Assembly: GCF_001717465.1 (NCBI RefSeq)
Contig: NZ_CP017074.1
Span: forward strand, 1,330,873 to 1,394,872
DNA: 64,000 bases
DNA from: Luteimonas sp. JM171
GTDB taxonomy: Bacteria > Pseudomonadota > Gammaproteobacteria > Xanthomonadales > Xanthomonadaceae
Direction of reading: 5' to 3'
Part shown: positions 1-8,122 of the stretch, piece by piece
How the letters are laid out: each line of letters opens with the position of its first letter
Numbering within the stretch: the stretch's first letter is position 1
Notes under the pieces: model-generated
What the model was told of the DNA's origin: nothing
Databases searched by the model: none
Seen by the model: the letters and a program-made list of their open reading frames with translations, nothing else
Made by a program: the position numbers and the translations under genes

Positions 1-466
1 CGCGGATCCCGGTGGCTTCCTGGACGAAGCCGCCCAGCGAATGCGGCGTGTGCACCCGCGGCCTCGCCAGGTCGGCGGGGAAGGCGCCGTCGTCCAGGCG
101 CGCATAGGCTTCCTCGGTGGCGCCGATGCTCGAGGTCGAGGTACCCAGCACCAGCGCGACGCGGCTGGCCCCATGCCGCGCCAGCGCGGCCTGGATCGCA
201 TCCACCAGCCCGTCCTGCTGCAGCGCCAGCCATGCCAGCCGGTTGTTGCGGCACTCCCACTGCGCAAAGCGCCCGGGCAACGGCTCGTCCTCGAGGCCGT
301 CGACGCGGCCGATCCAGGTGTCAAGCGGGTCGCTTCCAAAGTCGTTGCGGCGCAGGCCGCTGCGGCGCGACTCCAGGGCCTGTTGCTGGGCCAGTCGGCC
401 GCGGCCAAGGGCGGTGGTGGCTGAGTAGGCGCGGATCGCGAGCGCCGGGATCGGAGAGAGCGGCAT
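1..466 (-). CDS. Beta-ketoacyl-ACP synthase, N-terminal part (runs off the left edge)
   Basis: The minus-strand frame from an ATG at 466 stays open to the window edge, giving about 155 N-terminal residues; the catalytic Cys-His-His half lies outside. The visible part carries the thiolase-fold signature of condensing enzymes, including a start that reads IPALAIRAYSATTALGRG and the segment RVALVLGTSTSSIGATEEAY, which resembles FabB/FabF-type synthases. Such enzymes join malonyl-ACP to an acyl-ACP in fatty acid or polyene synthesis. The style is close to the ketosynthases of aryl-polyene (xanthomonadin-type) clusters, but that assignment is inference because the rest of the cluster would lie to the left. 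A fatty acid FabB paralogue is the alternative. Confidence 0.75.
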   Translation of the reverse strand, partial: MPLSPIPALAIRAYSATTALGRGRLAQQQALESRRSGLRRNDFGSDPLDTWIGRVDGLEDEPLPGRFAQWECRNNRLAWLALQQDGLVDAIQAALARHGASRVALVLGTSTSSIGATEEAYARLDDGAFPADLARPRVHTPHSLGGFVQEATGIR

Positions 467-557
467 CAGGCCCTGTGGCTTGCTGTGGTCTGGCCGCGAG
501 TATAGGCGGCGCGCCAGGCGCGGCCCATGAACCCGGGTTCAGTCGTACCACGCGATG

Positions 558-1091
558 TCAGAGCGTGCGGATGGTCTCGCCGCCGAGTTCGTCGAGCGTG
601 CGCTGCGCCCGCTTGCGCTCATCCGCGTCGAAGGCGTGGACCACGACTGCCGAGCGTCCTTCCTGCAGGGCCCCCTGGACCTTGTGGATGTAGGGGTCGT
701 GGTCGGGTCGCAGGGTGACCAGCCCGCCCGCCATCAGGCCGAAAACGGCACCGTAGGCAATGATCACGGCAGCGGCAAAACCGGGCGACGACGTCACCAG
801 TTCCAGCCCTGACGCGTACAGCAGGGCGAACAGCACCGCCCCGATGCCGGCGCCAACCAGGCCAAGCTTGGCGTGCGCAATGAGCATGGTGCGGAAGATG
901 CCTCGGTTTTCGGGTTCCAGCTTGCGGCCGGGGTGGCGGTCGCCGCTGGTGAGGACCTGGACCTGGGACTGGCGCAGGCGCAGTTCGCGCCTGAGGGTGG
1001 CGGCGATCCGGCGCGCGCTGCCTTCATCATCGAAGATGGCGGCAACCTTGGTGTCTGATGTTTCGCCGGTCACCGGCGAGAGGGTGCTCAT
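558..1091 (-). CDS. Small inner-membrane protein of unknown function
   Basis: A 177-residue protein with a soluble N-terminal half (about 1-70), two hydrophobic segments at about 76-98 and 102-127, and a soluble C-terminal tail of about 45 residues. The N-terminal part has an alternating pattern (KVAAIFDDEGSARRIAATLR) reminiscent of small alpha/beta domains that sense or bind ligands, and the tail ends in a second such segment. I do not recognise a named family; proteins of this shape are often annotated as conserved membrane or general-stress-like proteins. It stands alone between a ketosynthase gene and an outer-membrane protein gene. No function is assigned. Confidence 0.7.
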   Translation of the reverse strand: MSTLSPVTGETSDTKVAAIFDDEGSARRIAATLRRELRLRQSQVQVLTSGDRHPGRKLEPENRGIFRTMLIAHAKLGLVGAGIGAVLFALLYASGLELVTSSPGFAAAVIIAYGAVFGLMAGGLVTLRPDHDPYIHKVQGALQEGRSAVVVHAFDADERKRAQRTLDELGGETIRTL

Positions 1092-1335
1092 GGGATCTCA
1101 CCTGATCGGATCTGCTGCTCAGGCTGGACGCTCCCCGATCAACGCCCCGTGACCCGCGGTGGTTTGGGCTTCCCCTGGTCAGCGCCGGTTGTGGCGCCGA
1201 TCACCCGGCGATCGCGTTGTTGAACGCCGCTTGAAACGCCAGCGTGGAGGCTGCGTCAACGTTTCGATTTGCTTCAGCCGCGCCGCGATGTACTTGCCGC
1301 GCCCCTGAAAACCAACTCGAACAATGGAGCATCCG

Positions 1336-2046
1336 ATGTACAAGCTTTTGATTCCGGCCGCCCTTGCGGCCATGGCCCTGTCCCCCATCGCAGCGGCGCA
1401 GACGCGCGGCGGCGACAACTACCGCCCCGACCTCCAGACCGGCGACGGCCACTGGTTCATCGCCGGCAATGTCGGCCGCACTGACGGTGGCAGCGCCACC
1501 CGCTTCGGCACCGGCGATTTCAACCTGTTTGAAAGCCGCGAAGGCCGCAAGACCGGTTACGGCCTGGCCGGCGGCTACCGCTGGAAGGTTTCGCCGATGT
1601 GGGCGGTGGGCGTTGAAGGCGGTTACACCGACCTGGGCAACCTGGAGATCAGCAACGCCTTCAGCGACGACAGCGTCGACCAGCGCGAGGACACCAATGC
1701 GCTGCGCGGCTGGCATGCCGGCGCCAATGCGCGCGTCAACCTGACCCCGGCCTGGTATGTCGGCCTGCGCGGCGGCTATTTCCGTGCCTCGGACAACAAC
1801 GCGCGCTACTACAACCGCGTCGGCGAGGAGCTGCGCCTGGAGAGCGGGCGCCGCGACGGCCGCAACAGCTGGTATGCAGGCGTGGGCACGGGCTGGAACG
1901 TCACCGACCGCTTCTCGCTCGGCGTGCACTACGACTACTTCCGGGCCAAGTCCGGTGACCTGCGCGATCCGGATACCGGCATCGAGTTCGAAGGCCCGAA
2001 GCGCTCCACCGCGCTGCTGAGCCTGACCGGCGAGTACACGTTCTGA
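1336..2046 (+). CDS. Outer-membrane beta-barrel protein
   Basis: A 236-residue protein with a signal peptide (MYKLLIPAALAAMALSPIAAAQ) followed by alternating amphipathic strands rich in Gly, Tyr and Trp, such as YGLAGGYRWKVSPMWAVGVE and NSWYAGVGTGWNVTDRFSLG. It ends in the aromatic GEYTF, the C-terminal phenylalanine expected for recognition by the BAM machinery. Size and pattern fit an 8-stranded OmpA/OmpX-like barrel in the outer membrane; the ligand or role is not visible. The start at 1336 is chosen because GGAG lies six bases upstream and the signal peptide begins there; an ATG at 1324 would only add EHP-like residues. A mid-protein acidic/arginine-rich loop (about 163-173) is probably extracellular. 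Confidence 0.85.
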   Translation: MYKLLIPAALAAMALSPIAAAQTRGGDNYRPDLQTGDGHWFIAGNVGRTDGGSATRFGTGDFNLFESREGRKTGYGLAGGYRWKVSPMWAVGVEGGYTDLGNLEISNAFSDDSVDQREDTNALRGWHAGANARVNLTPAWYVGLRGGYFRASDNNARYYNRVGEELRLESGRRDGRNSWYAGVGTGWNVTDRFSLGVHYDYFRAKSGDLRDPDTGIEFEGPKRSTALLSLTGEYTF

Positions 2047-2113
2047 TCGCCTGATCCGCGGGGGCCGCCGCGTGCCGTCATGCGCGTGGGCGGTCCCCGC
2101 TGGCGATGGGTGT

Positions 2114-2133
2114 GCCCGGGGCGTGCCCCGGGC
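2114..2133. other. GC-rich perfect palindrome between convergent genes
   Basis: Nine-base arms GCCCGGGGC and GCCCCGGGC are separated by GT. It lies between the stop codons of the plus-strand barrel protein and the minus-strand EF-hand gene. There is no T-run on either side, so it is not a textbook intrinsic terminator, but its position suggests a transcript-end hairpin for one or both genes. Confidence 0.4.
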
Positions 2134-2150
2134 GCGCCCCGGCCGCGCCG

Positions 2151-2522
2151 TCAGCGGATCCAGCCGCGCAGTTCCTCGCGGCTGAGCCGGCCATCCCCGT
2201 CGGCGTCAACGCCGCGGAATTCCTCCGACAGCCGCTCATGCGCGGCCGCCTCGCGGCGGCTGATGAACCCGTCGCCGTCGCTGTCCAGCGCATCGAAATC
2301 GATCGAATACTCGTTGGACAGGAATGTGGTGGGCTCGAACGAGCGGATGATCACCTGCTGGCCGCCGGCCTCGCCGAATGTGGCCATGCCGGTCTGGCGC
2401 TCGCTGCGGTCGGGCTGCGTGGGCGGCTCCTCCGGCGCCGGCAGCGGGGCGGTCTGCACCTGCGCCATCGCCATCGCCGGCACCAGCAACGCAACGAATG
2501 CGAAAGTTCCATATCGCTTCAT
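2151..2522 (-). CDS. Secreted EF-hand calcium-binding protein
   Basis: A 123-residue protein with a signal peptide (MKRYGTFAFVALLVPAMAMA) and two canonical EF-hand loops near the C-terminus: DSDGDGFISRREA at about 79-91 and DADGDGRLSREEL at about 106-118. The spacing DxDxDG followed by a Glu at position 12 fits Ca2+ coordination. The linker after the signal is Pro- and Gln-rich. It is expected in the periplasm or on the cell surface as a calcium sensor or buffer; no partner is evident. GGAGG lies seven bases upstream of the ATG at 2522, and this decides the start over an in-frame ATG further upstream at 2609, which would remove the signal peptide from the N-terminus. Confidence 0.85.
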   Translation of the reverse strand: MKRYGTFAFVALLVPAMAMAQVQTAPLPAPEEPPTQPDRSERQTGMATFGEAGGQQVIIRSFEPTTFLSNEYSIDFDALDSDGDGFISRREAAAHERLSEEFRGVDADGDGRLSREELRGWIR

Positions 2523-2550
2523 CGTCAATCCTCCATCTTTCCAATCAGGA

Positions 2551-3825
2551 TCACTGGGTCTCGCCCCGGGCCAGGTCTTCCTCGATGGCCCGGAACGCCG
2601 AATGCCCACCCGGTGGCGGCTCCGTCATCCCCGTCGCGTAATAGACCACGCCGGTGCCCGATTCCATGTCCAGCCACAGCCCCGACAGCAGCCCGTAGGC
2701 GTCGCCCGCGTGACCCACCCGGCGCACGCCGTCGCCGAAGGGGTCGTCGCGGCAGGCCTCGTGCGGCGTGACCAGGGTGTGCGAAGACAGGCCGTAGGTG
2801 CAGTAGAAGCCGTCGCTGGAGCCGTCGCTGGACTGCGCCGCCGCATCCTGCGGGCTCGCCGTGCTGCCGGCCATCGTCCACTGCGGGGTGAAGATTTCGC
2901 GCACCGAATCGGGCGTCAGCAGCGTCACCCCGTCCACGGTGCCGCCGCCCAGCAGCAGGCGGCCGATCGTCGCCAGGTCGCGCGCGGAGATGCGCATGCC
3001 GCCCTGCGGCCCGAACAGCCCGCCGTTGGCGCCCAGCCGCACCATGCCAAGGTCGCAGCTGCCGTCACTGGTCCGGTTCACCGGGCACTGCGGCCGGTCG
3101 CCGCCGTTGTTGTCGGCCGAAGGCGTGCGGTCGGCGCGGTACTGCACCACTGCGCGCGCCACGGCCTCGTCGCTGCACGAGGCCCAGCCATAGCAGGCGT
3201 CGATGCCCAGCGGCTCGAACACCAGGCGCTTCATCAGCAGGTCGAACCGCTCGCCGGTGGCGCGTTCCATCACCGAGGCCACCAGCGGGAAGTTGAGGTT
3301 GGCGTACTGGAACCAGCTGCCCGGCGCGCGGCCCGCGTTCCAGGCGCCCGGTTCGTCGAGCAGGCCCTTGAGCTCGCCGTCCAGAGGCACCTGCCAGTAG
3401 CCGGCGTCGTCGGTCAGCCCGCTGGTGTGGGAAAGCAGCAGCCGCAGGCTGATCGGCATGTCCGGGAACTCCGGATGACGCAACTGCCAGCCGAGCGATT
3501 CCGACACGTCCGCGTCCAGGTCCAGCGTCCCCGCCTCCACCAGCCGCATCACGCCGATGGCCAGCACCAGCTTGGAGATCGAGGCCATGCGCGTGGGGTC
3601 ATCCACGGTGACCTCGCGGCCGCTGGCAAGGTCGGCCATGCCGCTGGCATGTGAACTGGTGATGCCGTCGCGGTCGAAGGTGACGCGCACGGCCGCGACG
3701 GGGCCCGGATGGTTGCCGGGGGCGTCGGTCCCCGCGGCACTCGCCGCAGGCTGGTTGCTCGCACAGGCGCTTATCAGCAGGGATGCCGCGAAGGCGGAAA
3801 GAAGCGGGAGGACATACTTGGGCAT
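2551..3825 (-). CDS. Lipoprotein serine hydrolase of the beta-lactamase (class C/esterase) family
   Basis: A 424-residue protein. The N-terminus is a lipoprotein signal with lipobox LISAC (Cys21). The catalytic SxxK motif is SISK at 82-85 and the second motif is YAN at 174-176, as in class C beta-lactamase-like esterases and D-aminopeptidases. The family acylates a serine to cleave esters or D-amino acid peptide bonds, and the protein would act anchored in the periplasm. The expected third motif near the C-terminus is less clear; a HAGDAYG segment may replace KTG, so substrate cannot be inferred. Four or more cysteines in the middle (CYGWASC, CPVN, CDLG) suggest disulphides. It is transcribed alone, just upstream of and opposite to an SDR gene. 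Confidence 0.85.
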   Translation of the reverse strand: MPKYVLPLLSAFAASLLISACASNQPAASAAGTDAPGNHPGPVAAVRVTFDRDGITSSHASGMADLASGREVTVDDPTRMASISKLVLAIGVMRLVEAGTLDLDADVSESLGWQLRHPEFPDMPISLRLLLSHTSGLTDDAGYWQVPLDGELKGLLDEPGAWNAGRAPGSWFQYANLNFPLVASVMERATGERFDLLMKRLVFEPLGIDACYGWASCSDEAVARAVVQYRADRTPSADNNGGDRPQCPVNRTSDGSCDLGMVRLGANGGLFGPQGGMRISARDLATIGRLLLGGGTVDGVTLLTPDSVREIFTPQWTMAGSTASPQDAAAQSSDGSSDGFYCTYGLSSHTLVTPHEACRDDPFGDGVRRVGHAGDAYGLLSGLWLDMESGTGVVYYATGMTEPPPGGHSAFRAIEEDLARGETQ

Positions 3826-3953
3826 GGCATCGGCGTGATGAGGGACGCCCGAAGCCTAGCACCGTGACCCGCCGCGATCCCGATCCTGGCGAGCCTTGAA
3901 GCAGCGGGCGATCGTCGCCATCCCTTCGAAGACACTTTTCCCCGGAGATCCCC

Positions 3954-4625
3954 ATGCAGACCGTCCTCGTCACCGGCGCCAACCGCGGCATCGGCCTTGC
4001 CCTCGTCCAGCGCTTCCGCGAACGCGGTGATCGCGTGATCGCCGCCTGCCGCAGCTCCAGCCCGGAGCTGGATGCCACTGGCGCCCAGGTGGAGGCCGGT
4101 GTCGACGTCGCCGACGATGCCGCAGTGGCTGACCTCGCCCGGCGCCTGGAGGGCGTGCGCCTGGACGTGGTGGTCCTCAACGCGGGGGTGCTCTCACCGC
4201 AGTCCTACGGTGACATCGACGCCGCCGGCTTCCAGTCCATGCGCGAGCAGTTCGAGGTCAACGCGCTTGGCCCGCTGCGCGTGCTGCAGGCGCTCGATGG
4301 CTGCCTTGGGGAAGGCACCAGGGTCGGCATCATCACCAGCCGCATGGGCTCGATGGAGGACAACACTTCCGGCGGCCACTACGGCTACCGCGCCTCCAAG
4401 GCCGCGGTGAACGCCATCGGCCGCTCGCTGGCCGTGGACCTGAAGGACCGCGGCATCGCGGTGCAGCTGCTGCACCCGGGGTTCGTCGCCACCGACATGG
4501 TGGGCGGGCGCGGGGACGTGCAGCCGCAGCAGGCCGCAGCCCAGCTGGTCGAGCGCCTGGATGAGCTGGACCTGTCCTCCACCGGCACCTTCCGCCACGC
4601 GAACGGCAGCGCGCTGCCCTGGTAA
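3954..4625 (+). CDS. Short-chain dehydrogenase/reductase
   Basis: A 223-residue classical SDR. The NAD(P) motif TGANRGIG is at 7-14, NAG at 76-78 and the catalytic Tyr-Lys pair is Y145-R-A-S-K149. The short length and an N-terminus starting directly at the first strand are like C-factor/CsgA-type SDRs. The substrate is not predictable. GGAG lies about eight bases upstream of the ATG. The gene is divergent from the serine hydrolase and convergent with prlC, with 31 bases between the stop codons. Confidence 0.88.
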   Translation: MQTVLVTGANRGIGLALVQRFRERGDRVIAACRSSSPELDATGAQVEAGVDVADDAAVADLARRLEGVRLDVVVLNAGVLSPQSYGDIDAAGFQSMREQFEVNALGPLRVLQALDGCLGEGTRVGIITSRMGSMEDNTSGGHYGYRASKAAVNAIGRSLAVDLKDRGIAVQLLHPGFVATDMVGGRGDVQPQQAAAQLVERLDELDLSSTGTFRHANGSALPW

Positions 4626-4656
4626 CCGGGGCAGCGCCAGGCGGCCGGGCCCCTGC

Positions 4657-6681
4657 TTACGCCGCCATGCCGCTGTGCCGCAGCAGGGCATTGATCTCCG
4701 GCTCGCGGCCACGGAATGCGGTGAAGTTCTCCAGCGCCGTCCGGCTTCCGCCACGCGAGAGGATCTCGCGGCGGAAGCGCTCCCCCGTCTCGGCCACCGC
4801 TTCCGGCGCCTCCTCGAACGCCGCGTAGGCGTCCGCGCTCAGCACCTCGGCCCACTTGTAGCTGTAGTAGCCGGCCGCATAGCCGCCGGCGAAGATGTGC
4901 CCGAACTGGTGCGGGAACCGGTGCCAGGCCGGCGGCCGGTTCACCGCCACCTCGTCGCGTACCTGTTCCAGCAGCGCCATAACGTCGGTTGATCCGGGTT
5001 CAAAGCCGCTGTGCAGCAGCATGTCGAACAGGGCGAATTCCAGCTGGCGCACGGTCTGCATGCCGCTCTGGAAGTTCTTCGCCGCCAGCATCCGGTCGAA
5101 CAGGTCATCGGGCAGCGGCTCGCCGGTTTCCACGTGCCCGCTCATCGCCTGCACCCGCCCGCGCTCCCAGCAGAAGTTCTCCATGAACTGGCTGGGCAGC
5201 TCCACTGCATCCCACTCCACGCCGTTGATGCCGGCCACGGGCAGGGTGCCCACCTCGGTCAGCATCTGGTGCAGGCCGTGGCCCATCTCGTGGAAGAGCG
5301 TGAGCACTTCATCGTGGCTGAGCGTGGCCGGCTTGCCGTCCACGCCCTTGCCGAAGTTGCACACCAGGTACACCACCGGCGTCTGTCCGCCGGTGGCCAG
5401 CTCGCGGCGGTTGCGGCAGTCGTCCATCCACGCTCCGCCGCGCTTGCCCGGCCGCGCGTACGGATCCAGGTAGAACTGGCCGACCAGGCGGCCGGAGGCA
5501 TCCTTCAGCGAATAGAAGCGCACGTCCTCGTGCCATACCGGCGCCTCGTCCTCTTCAACGCTGATGCCGTACAGGTCGTGGATCAGGCCGAACAGGCCCT
5601 TCAGCACGCGCGGCTCGGTGAAGTACTGCTTCACCTCCAGCGCCGAGTAGCTGTAGCGCGCCTGGCGCAGCTTTTCGCTGGCCCAGGCCAGGTCCCAGGG
5701 TTCCAGTGTGTCCAGGCCCAGCTCGTCGCGGGCGAAGGCCTCCAGCTCGGCGCGATCGCGCTGCGCGTGCGGCTTGGCCTTGGCCGCCAGCTCGCGCAGG
5801 AAGCCCAGTACCTCTTCCGGCGTCTTGGCCATCTTGGTGGCCAGCGAGACTTCGGCGTAGCTGTCAAAGCCCAGCAGTTCTGCAAGCTCCGCGCGCAGGG
5901 CCAGGATGCGCTCGATGTTGGCGGTGTTGTCCAGCTCTGCAGGCCCGGCTTCCGAGGCGCGCACGCCATAGGCGCGGTAGAGGGTCTCGCGCAGGCTGCG
6001 GTTGTCTGCATATGTCTGCACGGGCAGGTAGCAGGGCATGTGCAGGGTCAGCTTCCAGCCCTTGCGGCCGTCTTCCTCGGCGGCCGCGCGGCAGCTGGCC
6101 AGCACGTCGGCGGGCAGGCCGGCCAGCTCGGCCTCGTCCTCCACGTAGAGGGCGAAGGCGTCGGTGGCGTCGAGGAGGTTTTCGGAGAACTTCGCCGAGA
6201 GCGAGGCCAGCTCCTGTTGCACCTCGGTGAAGCGGGCGCGCTTGTCGTCCTCCAGCTCCGCGCCGCCGAGGCGGAAGTCGCGCAGGGCGTTTTCAACGGC
6301 CTTGCGGCGGGCCTGGTCGTAGCCGTTGAATTCCGGGGACTGGGCTAGGCTGCGGTACTGGGCGTAGAGGGCCTGGTCCTGGCCCAGGGCGCTGAAGAAG
6401 CGGGTGACCTTGGGCAGGGCGGCGTTGTAGGCCTCGCGGATCTCCGGGCTGTTCATCACCGACTGGAGGTGGGTGACCTGGCCCCAGGCGCGGCCGAGTT
6501 TCTCGGTGGCGTCCTCGAGGGGGGTGACGAAGGTGTCCCAGGTGACGGGGGTGACCTTCCTGGCCTGTTCGACGGCGGCTTCGGCTTCTTCCAGCAGGGT
6601 GTCGATGGCGGGGGCGATGTGGGCCGGGGTGATCTGGTCGAAGCGGGGGAGGCCGGTGAAGTCGAGCAGGGGATTGGTCAT
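4657..6681 (-). CDS. prlC: Oligopeptidase A (M3 family zinc metallopeptidase)
   Basis: A 674-residue cytosolic peptidase, the usual length of PrlC/OpdA. The zinc motif HEMGH is at 464-468 in the context LFHEMGHGLHQML, and the third ligand region and substrate-binding tyrosines follow in the helical C-terminal half (GGYAAGYYSYKWAE). The family degrades signal peptides and other oligopeptides after proteolysis. The start at 6681 (MTNPLLDFTGLPRFD) matches the typical N-terminus of the family; the open frame continues upstream to 6840, but that stretch reads through the intergenic repeat and is not protein-like. The gene is alone, divergent from a DUF378 gene, and the shared upstream region contains the nested inverted repeat at 6807-6915. 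Confidence 0.95.
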   Translation of the reverse strand: MTNPLLDFTGLPRFDQITPAHIAPAIDTLLEEAEAAVEQARKVTPVTWDTFVTPLEDATEKLGRAWGQVTHLQSVMNSPEIREAYNAALPKVTRFFSALGQDQALYAQYRSLAQSPEFNGYDQARRKAVENALRDFRLGGAELEDDKRARFTEVQQELASLSAKFSENLLDATDAFALYVEDEAELAGLPADVLASCRAAAEEDGRKGWKLTLHMPCYLPVQTYADNRSLRETLYRAYGVRASEAGPAELDNTANIERILALRAELAELLGFDSYAEVSLATKMAKTPEEVLGFLRELAAKAKPHAQRDRAELEAFARDELGLDTLEPWDLAWASEKLRQARYSYSALEVKQYFTEPRVLKGLFGLIHDLYGISVEEDEAPVWHEDVRFYSLKDASGRLVGQFYLDPYARPGKRGGAWMDDCRNRRELATGGQTPVVYLVCNFGKGVDGKPATLSHDEVLTLFHEMGHGLHQMLTEVGTLPVAGINGVEWDAVELPSQFMENFCWERGRVQAMSGHVETGEPLPDDLFDRMLAAKNFQSGMQTVRQLEFALFDMLLHSGFEPGSTDVMALLEQVRDEVAVNRPPAWHRFPHQFGHIFAGGYAAGYYSYKWAEVLSADAYAAFEEAPEAVAETGERFRREILSRGGSRTALENFTAFRGREPEINALLRHSGMAA

Positions 6682-6806
6682 TGGGGGCTCTGGGTAAGGA
6701 CTGATCTGTAATGAGGTGGGGACGTTTTGCGGGGTCTCCAAGGGTTCGTGAGGGGGCTGAGCGATGAAGTGTTCGGTGCGTGCCTGGGTGCGCTGTGAGC
6801 TGACGG

Positions 6807-6915
6807 GCCCCGCCGCGGCCGGGAGGCCTTTTCGCTCCATGTCCCCCGGAATCCGCCTGGCGGCGGATTCCTCCTCCTTTACTTACACGAAAAGGCCTCC
6901 CGGCCACGGCGGGGC
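6807..6915. repeat. Nested inverted-repeat element, copy 1
   Basis: Outer arms 6807-6834 and 6888-6915 pair at 27 of 28 positions. Inside them lie two conserved strands, CTCCATGTCCCCCGG (6835-6849) and CCTCCTCCTTTACTTAC (6870-6886), which are not complementary to each other. Between these is an inner hairpin, AATCCGCC-tggc-GGCGGATT. The same two strands recur at 15341-15451 and, inverted, at 15511-15608, each with different outer arms. It sits between the divergent prlC and DUF378 genes. Confidence 0.9.
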
Positions 6916-6978
6916 TCGGCTCCGGTGGGAGTCGGGAGGGTCTTCCCCGGGAAGATGGGAGCGAGGGGGCGGGGCCCT

Positions 6979-7206
6979 TTGAAGATCCTCAATCTCGTCA
7001 CCCTTGCGCTCGTGATCGTCGGCGGCATCAACTGGGGCCTGGTGGGCCTGGCGCAGTTCGACCTCGTGGCCGCCATCTTCGGCGGCCAGGATGCGCTGCT
7101 GGCCCGCGTGGTGTACCTGCTGGTCGGTCTGTCGGCGCTGTGGCAGATCATGCCGCTGGTGCGCGCCGGCAGCGCCGGCGAAGTACAGGCGCAGGCCAGC
7201 CGCTGA
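6979..7206 (+). CDS. DUF378 family small membrane protein
   Basis: A 75-residue protein beginning LKILNLVTLALVIVGGINWG, the characteristic start of DUF378 proteins, with two transmembrane segments at about 5-25 and 44-63 and a short polar tail. The natural N-terminus falls on a TTG codon at 6979, preceded at suitable distance by a run of G (6964-6974) that can serve as a ribosome binding site; an in-frame ATG at 6955 would add a Gly/Arg-rich segment that does not look like protein. The function of the family is unknown. A strong terminator follows at 7234-7274. Confidence 0.8.
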   Translation: MKILNLVTLALVIVGGINWGLVGLAQFDLVAAIFGGQDALLARVVYLLVGLSALWQIMPLVRAGSAGEVQAQASR

Positions 7207-7233
7207 CCGGTCCGGCATTCGCCGGTCCGCCCG

Positions 7234-7274
7234 AAAACCCGCGGCGCGGAGGCCTTCCGCGCCGCGGGTTTTTC
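7234..7274 (+). terminator. Intrinsic terminator after the DUF378 gene
   Basis: A stem of about 13 base pairs (CCCGCGGCGCGGA ... TTCCGCGCCGCGGG) is followed by TTTTT on the plus strand and preceded by AAAA, so it can act in both directions and could also serve the minus-strand TspO-like gene ending at 7303. Confidence 0.85.
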
Positions 7275-7302
7275 CGTGTCCGGGTGGGCGCCGCTGCGCC
7301 GC

Positions 7303-8040
7303 TCAGGCCCGGCGCATCCCCAGCCAGACGGTCTGCACGGCCAGCACCACGGCAATCGCAATCGCAATCCACGCCGCGGTCGAGGAGCCTTCCAGCTCCG
7401 ATCCCGACTGGCGCGCATACACCGCCACCAGCCCCCACAGCGCCGCCGCCGCGTAGGCCCAGTTGCCACGCATGGCGTGGTTCAGCCCCAGCAGCAGCGC
7501 GCCGGCAAGCAGGAACAGCACGACGCTCCAGCCCAGCATGTTGTCGGTGGGCAGCACCTCGTAGGCCACGAAGGTCTGGGCCAGGTTGAGGAAGGCCGCC
7601 AGCGAAAGCCAGCCTGCGTGCAGTGACAGCGCCAGCCACGACCAGAAATTGCCCCGGCTGCGTGACAGCGCCAGCGCACTCCAGGCAATGCACGCCAGCG
7701 CGCCGAAGATCACCAGCACGCACACCCAGAACAGCTCCTGCGAGAACAGGGGCAACCAGATCGCGGTGAGGAAGAAGCCCGCCGCCGTCGCCGGCGCGAT
7801 CCGCCCGAGCAGGCGGTCCTGCGCGCGCCGTCCGGTCACCTGCAGCACGCCGTGCACGATGTCGAGCAGGAAGATCAGGCTCCAGATCGAAAACGCCCAG
7901 CCTGCGGCGACCAGCAGGGTGGGATAGCGGTCGGAGATCGTGCCCTGGTCGGGTCCGAACGCGCCGGTTTGCGACAGCCAGGCCACCACCGGCGTGGCGA
8001 GGGCCAGCAGCAGGACAAGAATCCTCATGCGTTGTTCCAT
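7303..8040 (-). CDS. Tryptophan-rich (TspO/MBR-like) integral membrane protein
   Basis: A 245-residue protein with about seven hydrophobic segments and many tryptophans placed near membrane edges (for example WAFSIWSLIFLLDIVHGV and AIWLPLFSQELFW). This layout resembles TspO/MBR-related proteins that bind tetrapyrroles, though the protein is longer than the classical 160-residue TspO. It would lie in the inner membrane. The ATG at 8040 has only a weak ribosome site; an in-frame ATG at 8028 (MRILVLLLALATP) is an equally good start. It lies next to haem- and oxidase-related genes, which fits but does not prove a role in tetrapyrrole handling. Confidence 0.6.
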   Translation of the reverse strand: MEQRMRILVLLLALATPVVAWLSQTGAFGPDQGTISDRYPTLLVAAGWAFSIWSLIFLLDIVHGVLQVTGRRAQDRLLGRIAPATAAGFFLTAIWLPLFSQELFWVCVLVIFGALACIAWSALALSRSRGNFWSWLALSLHAGWLSLAAFLNLAQTFVAYEVLPTDNMLGWSVVLFLLAGALLLGLNHAMRGNWAYAAAALWGLVAVYARQSGSELEGSSTAAWIAIAIAVVLAVQTVWLGMRRA

Positions 8041-8122
8041 TGGTTGCCCGCCATTTGCGGAGCACCGAGCGTCGCAATCGCCGTGGCGAGCCGATGTGAA
8101 TGCGGGCCGCCCCGCGGATGCC

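Noticed and set aside
2080..3654. Plus-strand open frame of 524 codons overlapping the EF-hand and serine hydrolase genes
   Set aside because: Arg/His-rich, no motif, antisense to a protein with SxxK and YxN motifs and a lipobox.
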